Shown: one piece after another, positions 9,020 to 18,634 of the stretch
Layout: each line of letters opens with the position of its first letter
How positions within the stretch are numbered: the first letter of the stretch is position 1
NCBI RefSeq assembly: GCF_001427905.1
Contig: NZ_LMEF01000030.1
Coordinates: 1-64,000 of the forward strand
Source: Flavobacterium sp. Root420
Lineage (GTDB): Bacteria; Bacteroidota; Bacteroidia; Flavobacteriales; Flavobacteriaceae
Length of the DNA: 64,000 bases
Direction of reading: 5' to 3'
Made by a program: the position numbers and the translations under genes
The notes under the pieces: generated by a model
What the model was told of the DNA's origin: nothing
Databases searched by the model: none
What the model saw: the letters and a program-made list of their open reading frames with translations, nothing else

Positions 9020-9364
9020 TCAGTCTAAAAAAGAGGCAACGGCGTCTAAATCTCTGCCAATAATGGCCTTTCCATCTTTTATGACAATCGGGCGTTCAAT
9101 CAAAATGGGATTGTCAACCATTGCCTGAATGATTTCATCGTTAGTCATTGCTTTTCCTTTATAATTTTCAATCCAGATTTTTTCTTTAATTCTAATCAAT
9201 TGAATTGGGTCCAGGTTTAATTTTTCAAGTAAAACCTTTAAATCATCAAATGTTGGAGTGTCTGTTAAATAAGGAATAATTTCATATTCCTGATTGGCCT
9301 GATCTAAAAAAGCGAGGCAAGTTCTTGATTTTCCGCAACGTGGATTGTGATAAATTTGTATCAT
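9020..9364 (-). CDS. arsC: ArsC-family protein (arsenate reductase-like)
   Basis: 114 aa, thioredoxin fold of the ArsC/Spx type. The catalytic motif HNPRCGKSR contains Cys10, and ERPIVI plus the Arg in IIGRD match the substrate-binding region of glutaredoxin-coupled arsenate reductases. No ars operon partners (ArsB, Acr3 or ArsR) are nearby, so a general or uncharacterised YfgD-like role is as possible as arsenate reduction. It is 94 bp from the receptor start and probably separately transcribed. Confidence 0.8.
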   Translation of the reverse strand: MIQIYHNPRCGKSRTCLAFLDQANQEYEIIPYLTDTPTFDDLKVLLEKLNLDPIQLIRIKEKIWIENYKGKAMTNDEIIQAMVDNPILIERPIVIKDGKAIIGRDLDAVASFLD

Positions 9365-9475
9365 TTTGTTATATTTAGGATGTTGTAAGATAGTTAATGC
9401 AAAATTGGGTATTTTAGCTACACCAAAAATAAGATTTACTTATTAAATGGAATTCTCATTTTTAAATTTTAAAGT

Positions 9476-10408
9476 ATGTTTTTAGAACAAGGAATTAAAC
9501 CTCAGAATAAATTCTGGCTATATCTTATTGGGTCAGTTTTAATCATTATCGCATCTTTTATCGGACAAATTCCTTTTTCTGTTGCTATTTTGTATTCTAT
9601 TTTTAAAAACAAAAAAGCTTTTCCGACAGATAATGCTGAGGTTATGAGAATTTTTGATCCAAATCTAACATTATTTCTGGTTATGATCTCTTTTGTCTTT
9701 GCTTTTGCCGGAGTTTACTATGTTGTAAAATATTTGCATAATCAAACGCTTTTATCAGTAACAACATCAAGAAAAAAAGTAGACTGGAGCCGTATTTTAT
9801 TTTCATTTGTAGTATGGTCTATTTTTTCAGCGTTAAGTTTTTGGGCAGTTTACCTGAGGTCTCCGGAAAATTTCGTGTGGAATTTTAAATTAATTCCCTT
9901 TCTAATTTTAGTGTTAGTTGGAGTAATAATGATTCCCATTCAAACTAGTACTGAAGAATATGTCTTTAGAGGATATTTAATGCAGGGATTTGCCAATTTG
10001 GCACAAAACAAATGGTTTCCGCTTCTCATGACTTCTTTAATTTTTGGATCGATGCATGTTTTTAATCCTGAAGTGACAAAGATGGGCTACGTTATTATGA
10101 TTTACTATATAGGAACCGGGTTGTTTTTGGGGGTTATCACGCTAATGGATGAAGGAATAGAACTGGCCTTAGGATTTCATGCTGCTAACAATTTAGTTGG
10201 TGCAATATTAGTGACTTCAGATTGGTCGGTTTTTCAGACCTATTCTATTTTTAAAGATATGTCAGAGCCTTCCGCCGGGCTGGATGTTATCCTTCCTATT
10301 TTTGTGGTGTATCCTATTTTACTCTTCATTTTTAGTAAAAAATACAATTGGAGCAATTGGAAAGAGAAATTAACAGGGAAAATTATTACCTTAGAGTCAC
10401 CAAATTAA
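9476..10408 (+). CDS. CPBP-family intramembrane glutamic protease (Abi)
   Basis: 310 aa with about eight hydrophobic segments. The three diagnostic motifs are present in order: E160-E161-YVF-R165 (EExxxR), F190-GSM-H194 (FxxxH) and H235-AAN-N239 (HxxxN). The family includes Rce1-like CAAX proteases and bacterial proteins with roles in bacteriocin self-immunity or membrane proteolysis. The substrate here is unknown. The next gene starts 6 bp downstream, so the two are probably co-transcribed. Confidence 0.9.
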   Translation: MFLEQGIKPQNKFWLYLIGSVLIIIASFIGQIPFSVAILYSIFKNKKAFPTDNAEVMRIFDPNLTLFLVMISFVFAFAGVYYVVKYLHNQTLLSVTTSRKKVDWSRILFSFVVWSIFSALSFWAVYLRSPENFVWNFKLIPFLILVLVGVIMIPIQTSTEEYVFRGYLMQGFANLAQNKWFPLLMTSLIFGSMHVFNPEVTKMGYVIMIYYIGTGLFLGVITLMDEGIELALGFHAANNLVGAILVTSDWSVFQTYSIFKDMSEPSAGLDVILPIFVVYPILLFIFSKKYNWSNWKEKLTGKIITLESPN

Positions 10409-10414
10409 ATACTT

Positions 10415-11455
10415 ATGTTAGAATTAACGCACAAAAACGTTCACAACCATTTTAGAATAAATGGATTCCATTTAAACGCAATTGATTTGTGTCGTGTGGC
10501 TTATGATTATATAAAAGAAGGAAATGCGAATGAACAGGCGATAGGCGAATTTTTGTTGGATTGGTTCGATGACAAGGAGTATATTGAAATGAGAACTTCG
10601 GGGACAACAGGACTTCCTAAAGTGGTGAAGTTAGAAAAACAAGCCATGATTCAATCGGCATTAGCTACAGGTGATTTCTTTGGGTTAGAGCCTCACAATA
10701 AAGCTTTACTTTGTTTACCTGTACAATTTATAGCAGGTAAAATGATGTTGGTTCGAAGCTTAATTTTAGGACTAGATTTAGATATAGTAACGCCAAGTAC
10801 AGATCCGCTTGCCTTAAATGAAACACAATATGATTTTGTTGCTATGGTACCGTTACAGGTTCAAAATTCGATTGAAGCTTTACGAAATGTAAAAAAGTTA
10901 ATTATCGGGGGCGCAAAAATGGATACAACGCTTGAAGCGAAACTTTTGCCTTTAAAAACGGAGATTTACGAAACCTATGGCATGACGGAAACCATTACCC
11001 ATATTGCAGCAAAGAAACTGGGGGAAAATGTTTTTACCGTTTTACCAAATGTAAATATTGCTCAGGATGATCGGGGTTGTCTGGTTATTACAGTTCCTGC
11101 TATTTCTGAAGAACCAATTGTTACAAATGATTTGGTTGAGGTGGTAAGAGAAAATCAATTTATTTTTTTAGGAAGAATTGATAATGTAATTAATAGTGGA
11201 GGAGTGAAGCTGATTCCGGAGCAAATAGAAGCAAAGCTAATTGAAAAAATAGATTCCAGATTTTTTGTAACGGGATTGCCTGATCCTGTTTTAGGAGAAA
11301 AATTAGTTCTGGTTGTTGAAGGAGAAAAGCAAGATTTTTCTTCTGACTTTTTTGATGTTTTACATAAATTCGAAAAACCAAAAGAAATAGTTTTTGTGCC
11401 AAAATTCAAAGAAAATGAAAATGGAAAGTTGTTAAGAAAGCCAAGTTTACTTTAA
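10415..11455 (+). CDS. menE: AMP-forming acyl-CoA ligase, MenE-like
   Basis: 346 aa, short member of the ANL (adenylate-forming) superfamily. The P-loop-like motif MRTSGTTGLPKVVKL (about residues 58-72), the A5 motif YETYGMTETITH and the hinge and lysine region GRIDNVINSGGVKLIPEQIE with LLRKPS near the C-terminus are all present. In Bacteroidota, short forms like this are usually o-succinylbenzoate-CoA ligases of menaquinone synthesis. No other men gene is in the window, so the assignment rests on length and motif style. Follows the CPBP gene by 6 bp. Confidence 0.7.
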   Translation: MLELTHKNVHNHFRINGFHLNAIDLCRVAYDYIKEGNANEQAIGEFLLDWFDDKEYIEMRTSGTTGLPKVVKLEKQAMIQSALATGDFFGLEPHNKALLCLPVQFIAGKMMLVRSLILGLDLDIVTPSTDPLALNETQYDFVAMVPLQVQNSIEALRNVKKLIIGGAKMDTTLEAKLLPLKTEIYETYGMTETITHIAAKKLGENVFTVLPNVNIAQDDRGCLVITVPAISEEPIVTNDLVEVVRENQFIFLGRIDNVINSGGVKLIPEQIEAKLIEKIDSRFFVTGLPDPVLGEKLVLVVEGEKQDFSSDFFDVLHKFEKPKEIVFVPKFKENENGKLLRKPSLL

Positions 11456-11471
11456 TTAAATTCCAAAATAT

Positions 11472-11661
11472 AAATTCCAAATTCCAATTTTGATATAGCT
11501 CCAACGGGATAAGACAATCATTTCAGGTATTTTATAATCCTAAGGAAACAAAAAATTCCAAATCCCCATTGTAAAGTTGGAATTTGGAATTTTTTTATTG
11601 GAATTTAATCCCAAAGTTAGAATTTAGAATTGGGATTTGGAATTTTTTATTTTTTGGAATT
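11472..11661. repeat. Cluster of AAATTCCAAATTCCAAT-type repeats
   Basis: The gap after the ligase gene contains AAATTCCAAATTCCAAT (11472-11488), an inverse copy TTGGAATTTGGAATTT (11577-11592) and two further degenerate GGAATTTGGAAT-like copies up to about 11661. The first 17-mer is identical to the arm at 6384-6400. No coding potential is seen. Confidence 0.7.
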
Positions 11662-11667
11662 TGAATT

Positions 11668-12882
11668 TTACGCTTTCCTTTCTAAAAGAGCCATATAAAA
11701 CCCATCAAAACCAGATTCTGAAGCCAAAATTTTACGATCTTTTATAAATGTAAATTGTTTTCCGATTTCAGTTTTTAAGAATTTCTCCACTTGTTCCTGA
11801 TTTTCTGATGGTAATACAGAACAAGTTGCGTAAACTAATTTTCCGCCTGGTTTGACAATTTTAGAATAACTCTCTAAAACTTCAGACTGCACCTTACGGA
11901 TATTATCGATAAACTCAGGTTGTAATTTCCATTTCGCATCCGGGTTTCTTTTTAAAACTCCTAAACCACTACATGGCGCATCAATTAAAACTCTGTCTGC
12001 TTTTTCATGTAATTTTTTGATCACTTTTGTAGTGTCAATAATACGATATTCGATATTAAAAGCGCCATTTCTTTTGGCTCTTAATTTCAATTGTTTCAAT
12101 TTACTTTCATACAAGTCCATTGCAATCAATTGTCCTTTGTTTTCCATTAAAGAAGCAATATGTAATGTTTTTCCTCCGGCTCCGGCACAAGTATCTACCA
12201 CACGCATTCCAGGTTTTACATCAAGAAAACCAGCAACCAATTGTGAGTTGGCATCCTGAACTTCAAAAAGCCCTTGTTTAAAAGCATCTGTTAAAAATAC
12301 GTTTGCTCTTTCTTTTAAAACTAAAGCTTCCGGCTGATCTTTTAAATATTCTGTTTCAATATTTAAATCCATCAACGTATTTCTTAAACTTTCCTTAGTT
12401 CCTTTAAGTGTGTTTGTTCTTAAAATAACTTTTGCAGGTTGGTTTTGAGCCGCAATTTCGGTCGACCAAACTTTTTCTCCCAATTCTTTTACGCCTAATT
12501 CATCCATCCAGTCCGGAATAGATTCTTTTAGGGCTCTAATTTTTGAAAGTTCGTCAAAACGGCCTTTTATTTTTCTTTCAGGAGTTCCTTCCAATTGTCT
12601 CCAATCCGGAATAGGATATCCTCTTAAAACTGCCCAAACAGCAAACATTCTCCATAAATTGTCTCTGTCAAAAGGTTCTTTAACTTCGGCAATTTCAGCG
12701 TATAATCTTTTCCAACGAACAATTTCGTATATCGTTTCAGCAACAAACTTCCTGTCAGAACTTCCCCAACGTTTGTCTTTTTTTAATGCTCTTGCTACCA
12801 CTTTGTCTGCATATTCTCCTTCATTGAAGATTGCATTTAAAGAATCGATGGTAGTATAAACTAAATTTCTGTGTAATCTCAT
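11668..12882 (-). CDS. rsmB: RsmB-family rRNA (cytosine-C5)-methyltransferase
   Basis: 404 aa. The N-terminal third resembles the NusB/RsmB RNA-binding region. The C-terminal Rossmann methyltransferase has the SAM loop VVDTCAGAGGKTLHIA (about 230-245), motif IV DAPCSGLGVLKRNPDAKW and motif VI YATCSVLPSENQEQVEKFL. The two conserved cysteines in DAPCSG and TCSV are those used in catalysis and product release by 5-methylcytosine RNA methyltransferases. Likely target is 16S rRNA. Substrate position is inferred from family only. Start at 12882 is the only good one. Confidence 0.85.
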   Translation of the reverse strand: MRLHRNLVYTTIDSLNAIFNEGEYADKVVARALKKDKRWGSSDRKFVAETIYEIVRWKRLYAEIAEVKEPFDRDNLWRMFAVWAVLRGYPIPDWRQLEGTPERKIKGRFDELSKIRALKESIPDWMDELGVKELGEKVWSTEIAAQNQPAKVILRTNTLKGTKESLRNTLMDLNIETEYLKDQPEALVLKERANVFLTDAFKQGLFEVQDANSQLVAGFLDVKPGMRVVDTCAGAGGKTLHIASLMENKGQLIAMDLYESKLKQLKLRAKRNGAFNIEYRIIDTTKVIKKLHEKADRVLIDAPCSGLGVLKRNPDAKWKLQPEFIDNIRKVQSEVLESYSKIVKPGGKLVYATCSVLPSENQEQVEKFLKTEIGKQFTFIKDRKILASESGFDGFYMALLERKA

Positions 12883-12973
12883 TTTAATTATTTGAGTTGC
12901 AAAGGTACTATTAATTGATTGAAAGTTAAATTTTTAATTTTGATTGTTATTTTTCGACTTTCACTAAAAGAAA

Positions 12974-13008
12974 AAAAACACTCTGATAAAGTTTAAAAGA
13001 GTGTTTTT
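12974..13008. terminator. Terminator for the kup gene
   Basis: AAAAACACTCT (12974-12984) pairs with AGAGTGTTTTT (12998-13008). The stem ends kup (minus), which stops just to the right at 13030. Confidence 0.8.
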
Positions 13009-13029
13009 CTAAGTTATTTTATAAATGAT

Positions 13030-15003
13030 TTATTTTATAATTCGGGTCAATCCGATGTTTTCCGGAGCGTGAAGCACCATTGGGAATTTTTCAATTTTTA
13101 CCGAACTACTATCCAAACCAAAAGCTCTTTCTTCAGATAAACTCAGTTTTTTAATGAAGAAGTAGGAGTTCATAATGATGTTTTCATGCCATCTTAAATC
13201 GTTGTCATTTGATAAGAACTTCTCAGACAATACAAATTTAAAGTCACCAATAATATTGTTTTTGTTCAATGATTCGTAACGGCTGGTAATATCCACTTCG
13301 CCACGTTTTACCATATCGCGAATTACTTCTCTGAACATTAAATTGATTTTGGTAGGCTCTCTAAATCCTAAGTTAAAATCGATTCTGTAAATATCGTCTT
13401 TTGCAATTTCGGTAACTTTATATTGTGTTTTATAAGGTTCTGTCAAAATGTTTACGTGAACGAACCAGTAAATATCAGCTCTTTTTGGACGTTTTTGCAG
13501 AATCGAATAAATTACTTTTTCCTCGAGTTCATCAACGCGATTCGCATTTGTCATGTATACTAAATGCGTTGCGTATTTAGGGATCGAAAGATCTTCGCTC
13601 AGCTCCATTAAAACTTTCTTATAATCATCAATCTTGATAATTTTAGTGTAGCTTTTATTAATTTTCTTAGCCAAATACCAAATCGTCATGATCGAAATAA
13701 GCATGATCGCAATGATTAAAGTTACGTAACCACCTTCGGCAAATTTGGTAATATTTGCAAAAAGAAAACTGAATTCAATTATTAAATAAATCGTAATCAG
13801 CGGAACCATAAAGTATAGTTTCACACGTTTCATGATTAAATAATAATTCAATAAAATGGTTGTCATGATCATACATAAGATAATGGCAAGACCGTATGCA
13901 TGCTCCATATTTCCTGATTCCTGGAAGTGCAATACGATGCCCACACAACCAAAAAACAATAACCAGTTGATTGACGGAATATATAATTGTCCTTTTACTT
14001 CAGTAGGATATTTAATTTTTACTTTTGGCCAGAAATTCAAACGCATTGCTTCATTGATCAATGTAAATGAACCACTAATAAGTGCCTGAGACGCAATTAC
14101 GGCCGCCAAAGTAGCTACTACAATTCCGAATGGCAGGAACCAATGTGGCATGATAAGATAAAACGGGTTTCCGTTTTCTCCACCTAATTGTTGTAAAGTG
14201 TTTCCTTCGTGGTGAATTAAATAAGCAGCCTGACCAAAATAGTTTAAGACCAAAGTTGTTTTTACAAAAATCCAGCTAATTCTGATGTTTTTTCTTCCAC
14301 AGTGACCCATGTCAGAATAAAGTGCTTCAGCTCCCGTAGTACATAAAAATACAAAACCTAAAACGAAAAAACCATCAGGATGTATCGATAACAGGTGATA
14401 AGCATAATATGGATTAACAGCTTTTATAACCTCCGGATGATTTAGGATTTGGATAGCTCCCAATGTTCCCAACATTGCGAACCAGATTAGCATCATCGGA
14501 GCAAAAAACTTCCCAACCAGCTTTGTCCCAAATTGTTGAATGGTAAATAATATGAATAAAATTCCGATTACAATATAGACAATGGTCGAAGTTTCCATTG
14601 TGGGATAGAATGCCCTGATCCCTTCTACTGCAGAGGAAATCGAAATGGGAGGGGTTATAATTCCATCAGCAAGTAGCGCGCTCCCCCCAATAATGGCGGG
14701 TACAATGAGCCACTGGATTTTGGTTTTTTTAACTAAGGCATACAAAGCAAAAATACCTCCTTCACCATGATTATCAGCACTTAGTGTTATAAGAACGTAT
14801 TTTATAGTAGTCTGTAAAGTCAGGGTCCAAAAGACACATGAGATTCCACCTAAAACAATATCCGCATTAATTGCATATTCACCAAGTATGGCTTTCATTA
14901 CATACAATGGGGATGTACCAATATCTCCATAAATAATCCCTAATGTGATCAATAAACCTCCAATAGACAACTTACTGTGTAAGTTTTTATGCGCTGCGCT
15001 CAT
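13030..15003 (-). CDS. kup: KUP-type potassium uptake protein
   Basis: 657 aa from the ATG at 15003 (a further upstream ATG at 15060 adds 19 residues that do not fit the family). The family signature GIIYGDIGTSPLYVMKAI is at about residues 21-38. Around twelve hydrophobic segments occupy the first 450 residues, followed by a cytoplasmic C-terminal domain of about 200 residues. Kup carriers import K+, probably with H+. Single gene between two terminators. Confidence 0.93.
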   Translation of the reverse strand: MSAAHKNLHSKLSIGGLLITLGIIYGDIGTSPLYVMKAILGEYAINADIVLGGISCVFWTLTLQTTIKYVLITLSADNHGEGGIFALYALVKKTKIQWLIVPAIIGGSALLADGIITPPISISSAVEGIRAFYPTMETSTIVYIVIGILFILFTIQQFGTKLVGKFFAPMMLIWFAMLGTLGAIQILNHPEVIKAVNPYYAYHLLSIHPDGFFVLGFVFLCTTGAEALYSDMGHCGRKNIRISWIFVKTTLVLNYFGQAAYLIHHEGNTLQQLGGENGNPFYLIMPHWFLPFGIVVATLAAVIASQALISGSFTLINEAMRLNFWPKVKIKYPTEVKGQLYIPSINWLLFFGCVGIVLHFQESGNMEHAYGLAIILCMIMTTILLNYYLIMKRVKLYFMVPLITIYLIIEFSFLFANITKFAEGGYVTLIIAIMLISIMTIWYLAKKINKSYTKIIKIDDYKKVLMELSEDLSIPKYATHLVYMTNANRVDELEEKVIYSILQKRPKRADIYWFVHVNILTEPYKTQYKVTEIAKDDIYRIDFNLGFREPTKINLMFREVIRDMVKRGEVDITSRYESLNKNNIIGDFKFVLSEKFLSNDNDLRWHENIIMNSYFFIKKLSLSEERAFGLDSSSVKIEKFPMVLHAPENIGLTRIIK

Positions 15004-15079
15004 GTATATTTTTATAAAAGACGGTTGCAAATTTACTGTTTTAAAATAAATTAGCGTCAATTAATAGTAAAAATAAAAA

Positions 15080-15105
15080 AAAGCACAATTGTTTAATTGT
15101 GCTTT
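15080..15105 (-). terminator. Terminator of repeat-rich lipoprotein gene
   Basis: AAAGCACAATT (15080-15090), loop GTTT, AATTGTGCTTT (15095-15105), an 11-bp perfect stem flanked by A/T runs. Confidence 0.85.
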
Positions 15106-15135
15106 TAGTTTTATTATAGAAAATCTGTTTTCAAA

Positions 15136-16443
15136 TTACATTCTTCTACCGCCGCCTCTTGAACCTCCGGAGTTGTTCTCTCTTTGTGATTGACCTCCTC
15201 CTCTTGACTCCTGACTTACTCGTGGCGCTTCAGATCTTTGAGCATTTTGTGGTCTTGCAGTATTCGCTCTGTTTTCAGAGTAGCTTCTTGGTGCTTCTGC
15301 TCTTGGAGACGAAGCCGCTCTGTTAGTATTCATTCTATTATCTGAATTTCCTCTGGAATTATTCATATTATTATCATAGTTTCGTGGAGCTTCTGCTCGG
15401 GGAGTTGCAGCTGTTCTGTCTGTACTCATTCTGTTTTCTGAATTTCCTCTTGAGTTATTGTTTTCAGAATAATCACGTCTTGGTTCAGCAGTTCTTGGAG
15501 TATTTTCAGCTCTCGAAGGCACACTTACTCTGTTCTGATTGTCTCTGCTTGCAACAGGATTTGAGTTGTAATTTCTATCAGAAGTTGTTCTGTTTTGATT
15601 ATTATCTCTGTTTATATTTCTGGTATTGTTATCAGAAACTCTATTCGTATTAGATCTGTTACTGTTGTAAACATTCGAATTTCTGTTTGTTTCTCTGCTT
15701 GCAACACGTCTTTGGTCTAATTCGTATCTATTACTAACGTTAGAATGTCTTTGCGCAAAACTATTGTTCGGACGCATTCTTTCATATCCGTAAGCACGTC
15801 TTGATTCGTATAAAACAGGAGCCCTGTAGCTTCTTCTGTAGTTTACGTAATTGTAACGGTTGTTTACATTTATACATACATTGATGTTATTTCTGTATCT
15901 GTAAATTGGATAAGGTCTCCAGGCATAATAGTATGTTGGATAATATCCCCAGTTCCAGGTAGAAATATAAGGTCTGTAGTTTGTTATCCAGAATGAGGTA
16001 TAAATTACCGGAGCTACGCTGTAAACGGGCTCATAAATATAGTTTGCACCATATAAATAACTGTTACCAACAACCTGAACGCTTACCTGGTTAGAATTAT
16101 CACGCTCTACGTCGATTGTAGCAATATCCTGATACACGTCACGATCAAGAACTGCCTGAATAATTACTACGTGAGTTCTGGCCTCTACAGATTCGATTAC
16201 ACGAAGATAATCAACCTGATCATCACCATTTAAATCAAGATTTGATATTTGATATTTTGGATCATTTAAACGTCTTTCGAAATCCTGTAGATTAGCTGAT
16301 TCTCCGAAAATGGAAGCAACAGCTCTTAAATCTAAATTATCGCTGATGTCTGAATTTTTTGCATATACTGTGGTTTGGCTTTGTGCAGAACAAGAGCTAA
16401 AACCTATTGCTAAGAACACTAAAAAAAGTACTTTGGCTTTCAT
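15136..16443 (-). CDS. Asn/Arg/Ser-rich lipoprotein with C-terminal repeats
   Basis: 435 aa. It begins with a lipoprotein signal (LAIGFSSC). Residues about 30-130 form a globular region (DLRAVASIFGESANLQDFERRLN, then YLRVIESVEARTHVVIIQAVLDRDVYQDIATI). A Tyr/Trp-rich stretch follows (YRPYISTWNWGYYPTYYYAW). From about residue 200 on it is low complexity, rich in Asn, Arg and Ser, and ends in roughly three to four degenerate copies of a unit of about 32 residues starting RAEAPR and containing NSRGNS.NRM. The C-terminus is Gly/Arg-rich. Likely a cell-surface or periplasmic protein. No function recognised. Confidence 0.7.
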   Translation of the reverse strand: MKAKVLFLVFLAIGFSSCSAQSQTTVYAKNSDISDNLDLRAVASIFGESANLQDFERRLNDPKYQISNLDLNGDDQVDYLRVIESVEARTHVVIIQAVLDRDVYQDIATIDVERDNSNQVSVQVVGNSYLYGANYIYEPVYSVAPVIYTSFWITNYRPYISTWNWGYYPTYYYAWRPYPIYRYRNNINVCINVNNRYNYVNYRRSYRAPVLYESRRAYGYERMRPNNSFAQRHSNVSNRYELDQRRVASRETNRNSNVYNSNRSNTNRVSDNNTRNINRDNNQNRTTSDRNYNSNPVASRDNQNRVSVPSRAENTPRTAEPRRDYSENNNSRGNSENRMSTDRTAATPRAEAPRNYDNNMNNSRGNSDNRMNTNRAASSPRAEAPRSYSENRANTARPQNAQRSEAPRVSQESRGGGQSQRENNSGGSRGGGRRM

Positions 16444-16563
16444 GGCAAATTATATTAAAGATTAATATTCTGAGATATCCAATTACTGTGCCAGAAAAAA
16501 AAACAAAACGTATTTTATATGTTGTAAATAATTGTATTTTAGCACCAATAAATCTTAACCTGT

Positions 16564-17625
16564 ATGAAAAAAGTATTATTATTTTGTTGCGCTTTTATTT
16601 TGTTTATGTCCTTTAAAACATTGAGTGATAGCGATAAAGGGATGGTTTTTGGTGGTTTTACATCAATGCAGATAGACACATTATTTCAGGATAAGATTAG
16701 TATTAGAGCCATCGTTATTGATAAAAATAAGGTTTGGTATGGAGGGGATAATTCTCGCTTTGGGTATTATGATTTAGATAAAAAAGAAAAATTTGAAGAA
16801 CATATTTATCGCGATACTTTAAAATTAGAGTTCAGAAGTATTGCTCAAACTTCAAAAGATATCTTTTTATTAAGTGTAGGAAATCCTGCATTACTTTACG
16901 CTGTTTCTAAAAAAGACAACAAAATGAGGTTGGTTTATAAAGAAGTGCATCCAAAAGTTTTTTATGATAGTATGCAGTTCTGGAATGATAAAGAAGGAAT
17001 CGCCATTGGAGATCCAACCGAAGACACTTTTTCAGTGATTGTTACACGTGATGGAGGAGAGACCTGGACAAAATTATTGTCAGATAAATTACCAACGAAT
17101 TCTCAGGGTGAAGGAGCTTTTGCGGCAAGTAATACCAATATTGTAATAAAAGGAGATGAAACGTGGCTAGTTTCAGGAGGAAAAAAAGCCCGTGTTTTTT
17201 ATTCGCCGGATAAAGCTAAAACCTGGAAAGTAATTGAAACCCCTATTGTTCAGGGAAAACCAATGACGGGTATTTTTACTGCCGATTTTTACGATTCTAA
17301 CCATGGGTTTATTGCAGGTGGGGATTATGAACTTCCGAACAAAAAATCAGGTAATAAAGCTTTTACTACTGATGGAGGAAAGAGTTGGTTGTTAATAGGT
17401 CAGGATATGGGATTTGGTTACGCATCATGTGTGCAATACGTTCCGGGAGGAAATGGTAAAGAAATTATTTGCGTAGGCTCTGAAGGAATACAATATTCTC
17501 AAAATGGTGGTGAAAACTGGACACAATTATCTACTGATTCGAAGTTATTTACAATTCGTTTTATCAATAGAAATACCGCAATTGCTGCAGGTCATAATAA
17601 AGTGGTAAGACTTCGATTTAAATAG
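16564..17625 (+). CDS. Secreted BNR/Ycf48-like beta-propeller protein
   Basis: 353 aa with an N-terminal signal peptide (MKKVLLFCCAFILFMSF). Asp-box type repeats occur several times: TRDGGETWTKL (about 160), a related SPDKAKTWKVIE (about 220), TTDGGKSWLLIG (about 267) and SQNGGENWTQLS (about 317). These are typical of BNR/photosystem II stability factor-like propellers. In flavobacteria such proteins are often labelled oxidoreductases, but no redox motif is visible. Function unknown. It is divergent from the lipoprotein gene and has a strong terminator after it. Confidence 0.7.
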   Translation: MKKVLLFCCAFILFMSFKTLSDSDKGMVFGGFTSMQIDTLFQDKISIRAIVIDKNKVWYGGDNSRFGYYDLDKKEKFEEHIYRDTLKLEFRSIAQTSKDIFLLSVGNPALLYAVSKKDNKMRLVYKEVHPKVFYDSMQFWNDKEGIAIGDPTEDTFSVIVTRDGGETWTKLLSDKLPTNSQGEGAFAASNTNIVIKGDETWLVSGGKKARVFYSPDKAKTWKVIETPIVQGKPMTGIFTADFYDSNHGFIAGGDYELPNKKSGNKAFTTDGGKSWLLIGQDMGFGYASCVQYVPGGNGKEIICVGSEGIQYSQNGGENWTQLSTDSKLFTIRFINRNTAIAAGHNKVVRLRFK

Positions 17626-17650
17626 TTAAAAAAAATAGTTAAAAAATAAT

Positions 17651-17694
17651 AAGCCCCCTAAATAATAAAGTAAGTATTATTATATAGGGGGCTT
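17651..17694. terminator. Strong bidirectional terminator
   Basis: AAGCCCCCTA (17651-17660) pairs with TAGGGGGCTT (17685-17694), with a long A/T loop. It separates the convergent propeller gene and ECF sigma operon. Confidence 0.8.
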
Positions 17695-17710
17695 ATCGCT
17701 GTTGTTTCTT

Positions 17711-18169
17711 TTATTTGCCGGCTTTTTCTTTATACTGTTTTAGCAATTTTCGGTTAAAATCGTCTTCAGATTTTTTAAGCTTTAATATCTTTTTATGTGA
17801 AAGTATCTTCTTAAGATTTGACATGTATTTTTCTCGTAAAAGATAAAGTTCCTTATCTGTACTTTCGATTTGACATAAAAGGGTAGCTGCTTCTTTTTCT
17901 GAAATTGAATTGATCTTGTCATCATCCAGCTTATTCATATAAGTCTTCATTTTATCATGACGCAACTCATATTGTTTGTCATCAAAAGCGTTATAAATAG
18001 GCCAGAATTTCTCTGCTTCGGTCGAAGTAAGCTCAAGTTCTGTAGTTAAAAAGGATACTTTGTAGGCTTTGATTTTTTCGCGTTTTTCATCTACTTTTTT
18101 ATCATTTTGGGCATAAAATGAAAAAGTGATTAGGAACATAAATAACGGTAGTATGTTTTTGAATTTCAT
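17711..18169 (-). CDS. Periplasmic Spy/CpxP-like helical protein
   Basis: 152 aa with a signal peptide (MKFKNILPLFMFLITFSFYAQ). The mature part is highly charged and helical, with LTSTEAEKFWPIYNAFDDKQ (about 50-69), a motif recalling LTxxQ repeats of Spy/CpxP-type envelope stress proteins. It is the last gene of a three-gene operon with an ECF sigma factor and a probable anti-sigma, 18 bp downstream of the latter. A sensor or envelope-stress target role is inference. Confidence 0.65.
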   Translation of the reverse strand: MKFKNILPLFMFLITFSFYAQNDKKVDEKREKIKAYKVSFLTTELELTSTEAEKFWPIYNAFDDKQYELRHDKMKTYMNKLDDDKINSISEKEAATLLCQIESTDKELYLLREKYMSNLKKILSHKKILKLKKSEDDFNRKLLKQYKEKAGK

Positions 18170-18187
18170 CTTTTTTTAATTTTTATC

Positions 18188-18601
18188 TTATTCTGAAATT
18201 AAATTTTCAATATTAGGGTTTGAAGACAAAATATCTTCTAGCGTTTCCTGTTCAAGAACTACGCTTTTTCCAAGTTTGTCAATATCTTTTGTGTCAAGCT
18301 CCTTTATTAAATCATATTGATTTAAATTGGATTGATAGGATAAATAAGTTTCTATAGTAGCTTCATCAAGATTTTTTGATGTTGCATTGTAATTGTTTAC
18401 TACAGGGATCATAAGAGCTATTACAATTGCAGCAGCAGCCATTAGCGAAAGTACTTTTTTACGTTTGTAAATCGGAATTACTTTTACTTCTTTTTCGTTT
18501 ATTTGCTGTAAAACTTTTGCCGATAAATCATCAAAGTAATGATCCGGAGTTTTAAACCCGGTTTTTATTTTTGGCTCGTTTTCTAATTTAAATGCTTTCA
18601 T
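18188..18601 (-). CDS. Probable anti-sigma factor, single-pass membrane protein
   Basis: 137 aa. The N-terminal 45 residues are cytoplasmic (FKTPDHYFDDLSAKVLQQINEKE), followed by one transmembrane segment (VLSLMAAAAIVIALMIPVV, about 49-67) and an acidic periplasmic tail. No zinc-binding anti-sigma motif (HxxxCxxC) is seen. The position directly after an ECF sigma gene (33 bp) and the topology suggest that it tethers the sigma factor. That role is inferred from context. Confidence 0.6.
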   Translation of the reverse strand: MKAFKLENEPKIKTGFKTPDHYFDDLSAKVLQQINEKEVKVIPIYKRKKVLSLMAAAAIVIALMIPVVNNYNATSKNLDEATIETYLSYQSNLNQYDLIKELDTKDIDKLGKSVVLEQETLEDILSSNPNIENLISE

Positions 18602-18634
18602 AATGTCTATAAGATAGGTTTAGTTACAAAAGGT

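Noticed and set aside
9020..9364. Arsenic resistance operon
   Set aside because: Only an ArsC-like gene is present. There is no efflux pump or regulator, so the operon is not claimed.
11155..11409. Antisense ORFs within the MenE-like ligase gene
   Set aside because: They lie wholly inside a well-supported gene and have no family-like pattern.
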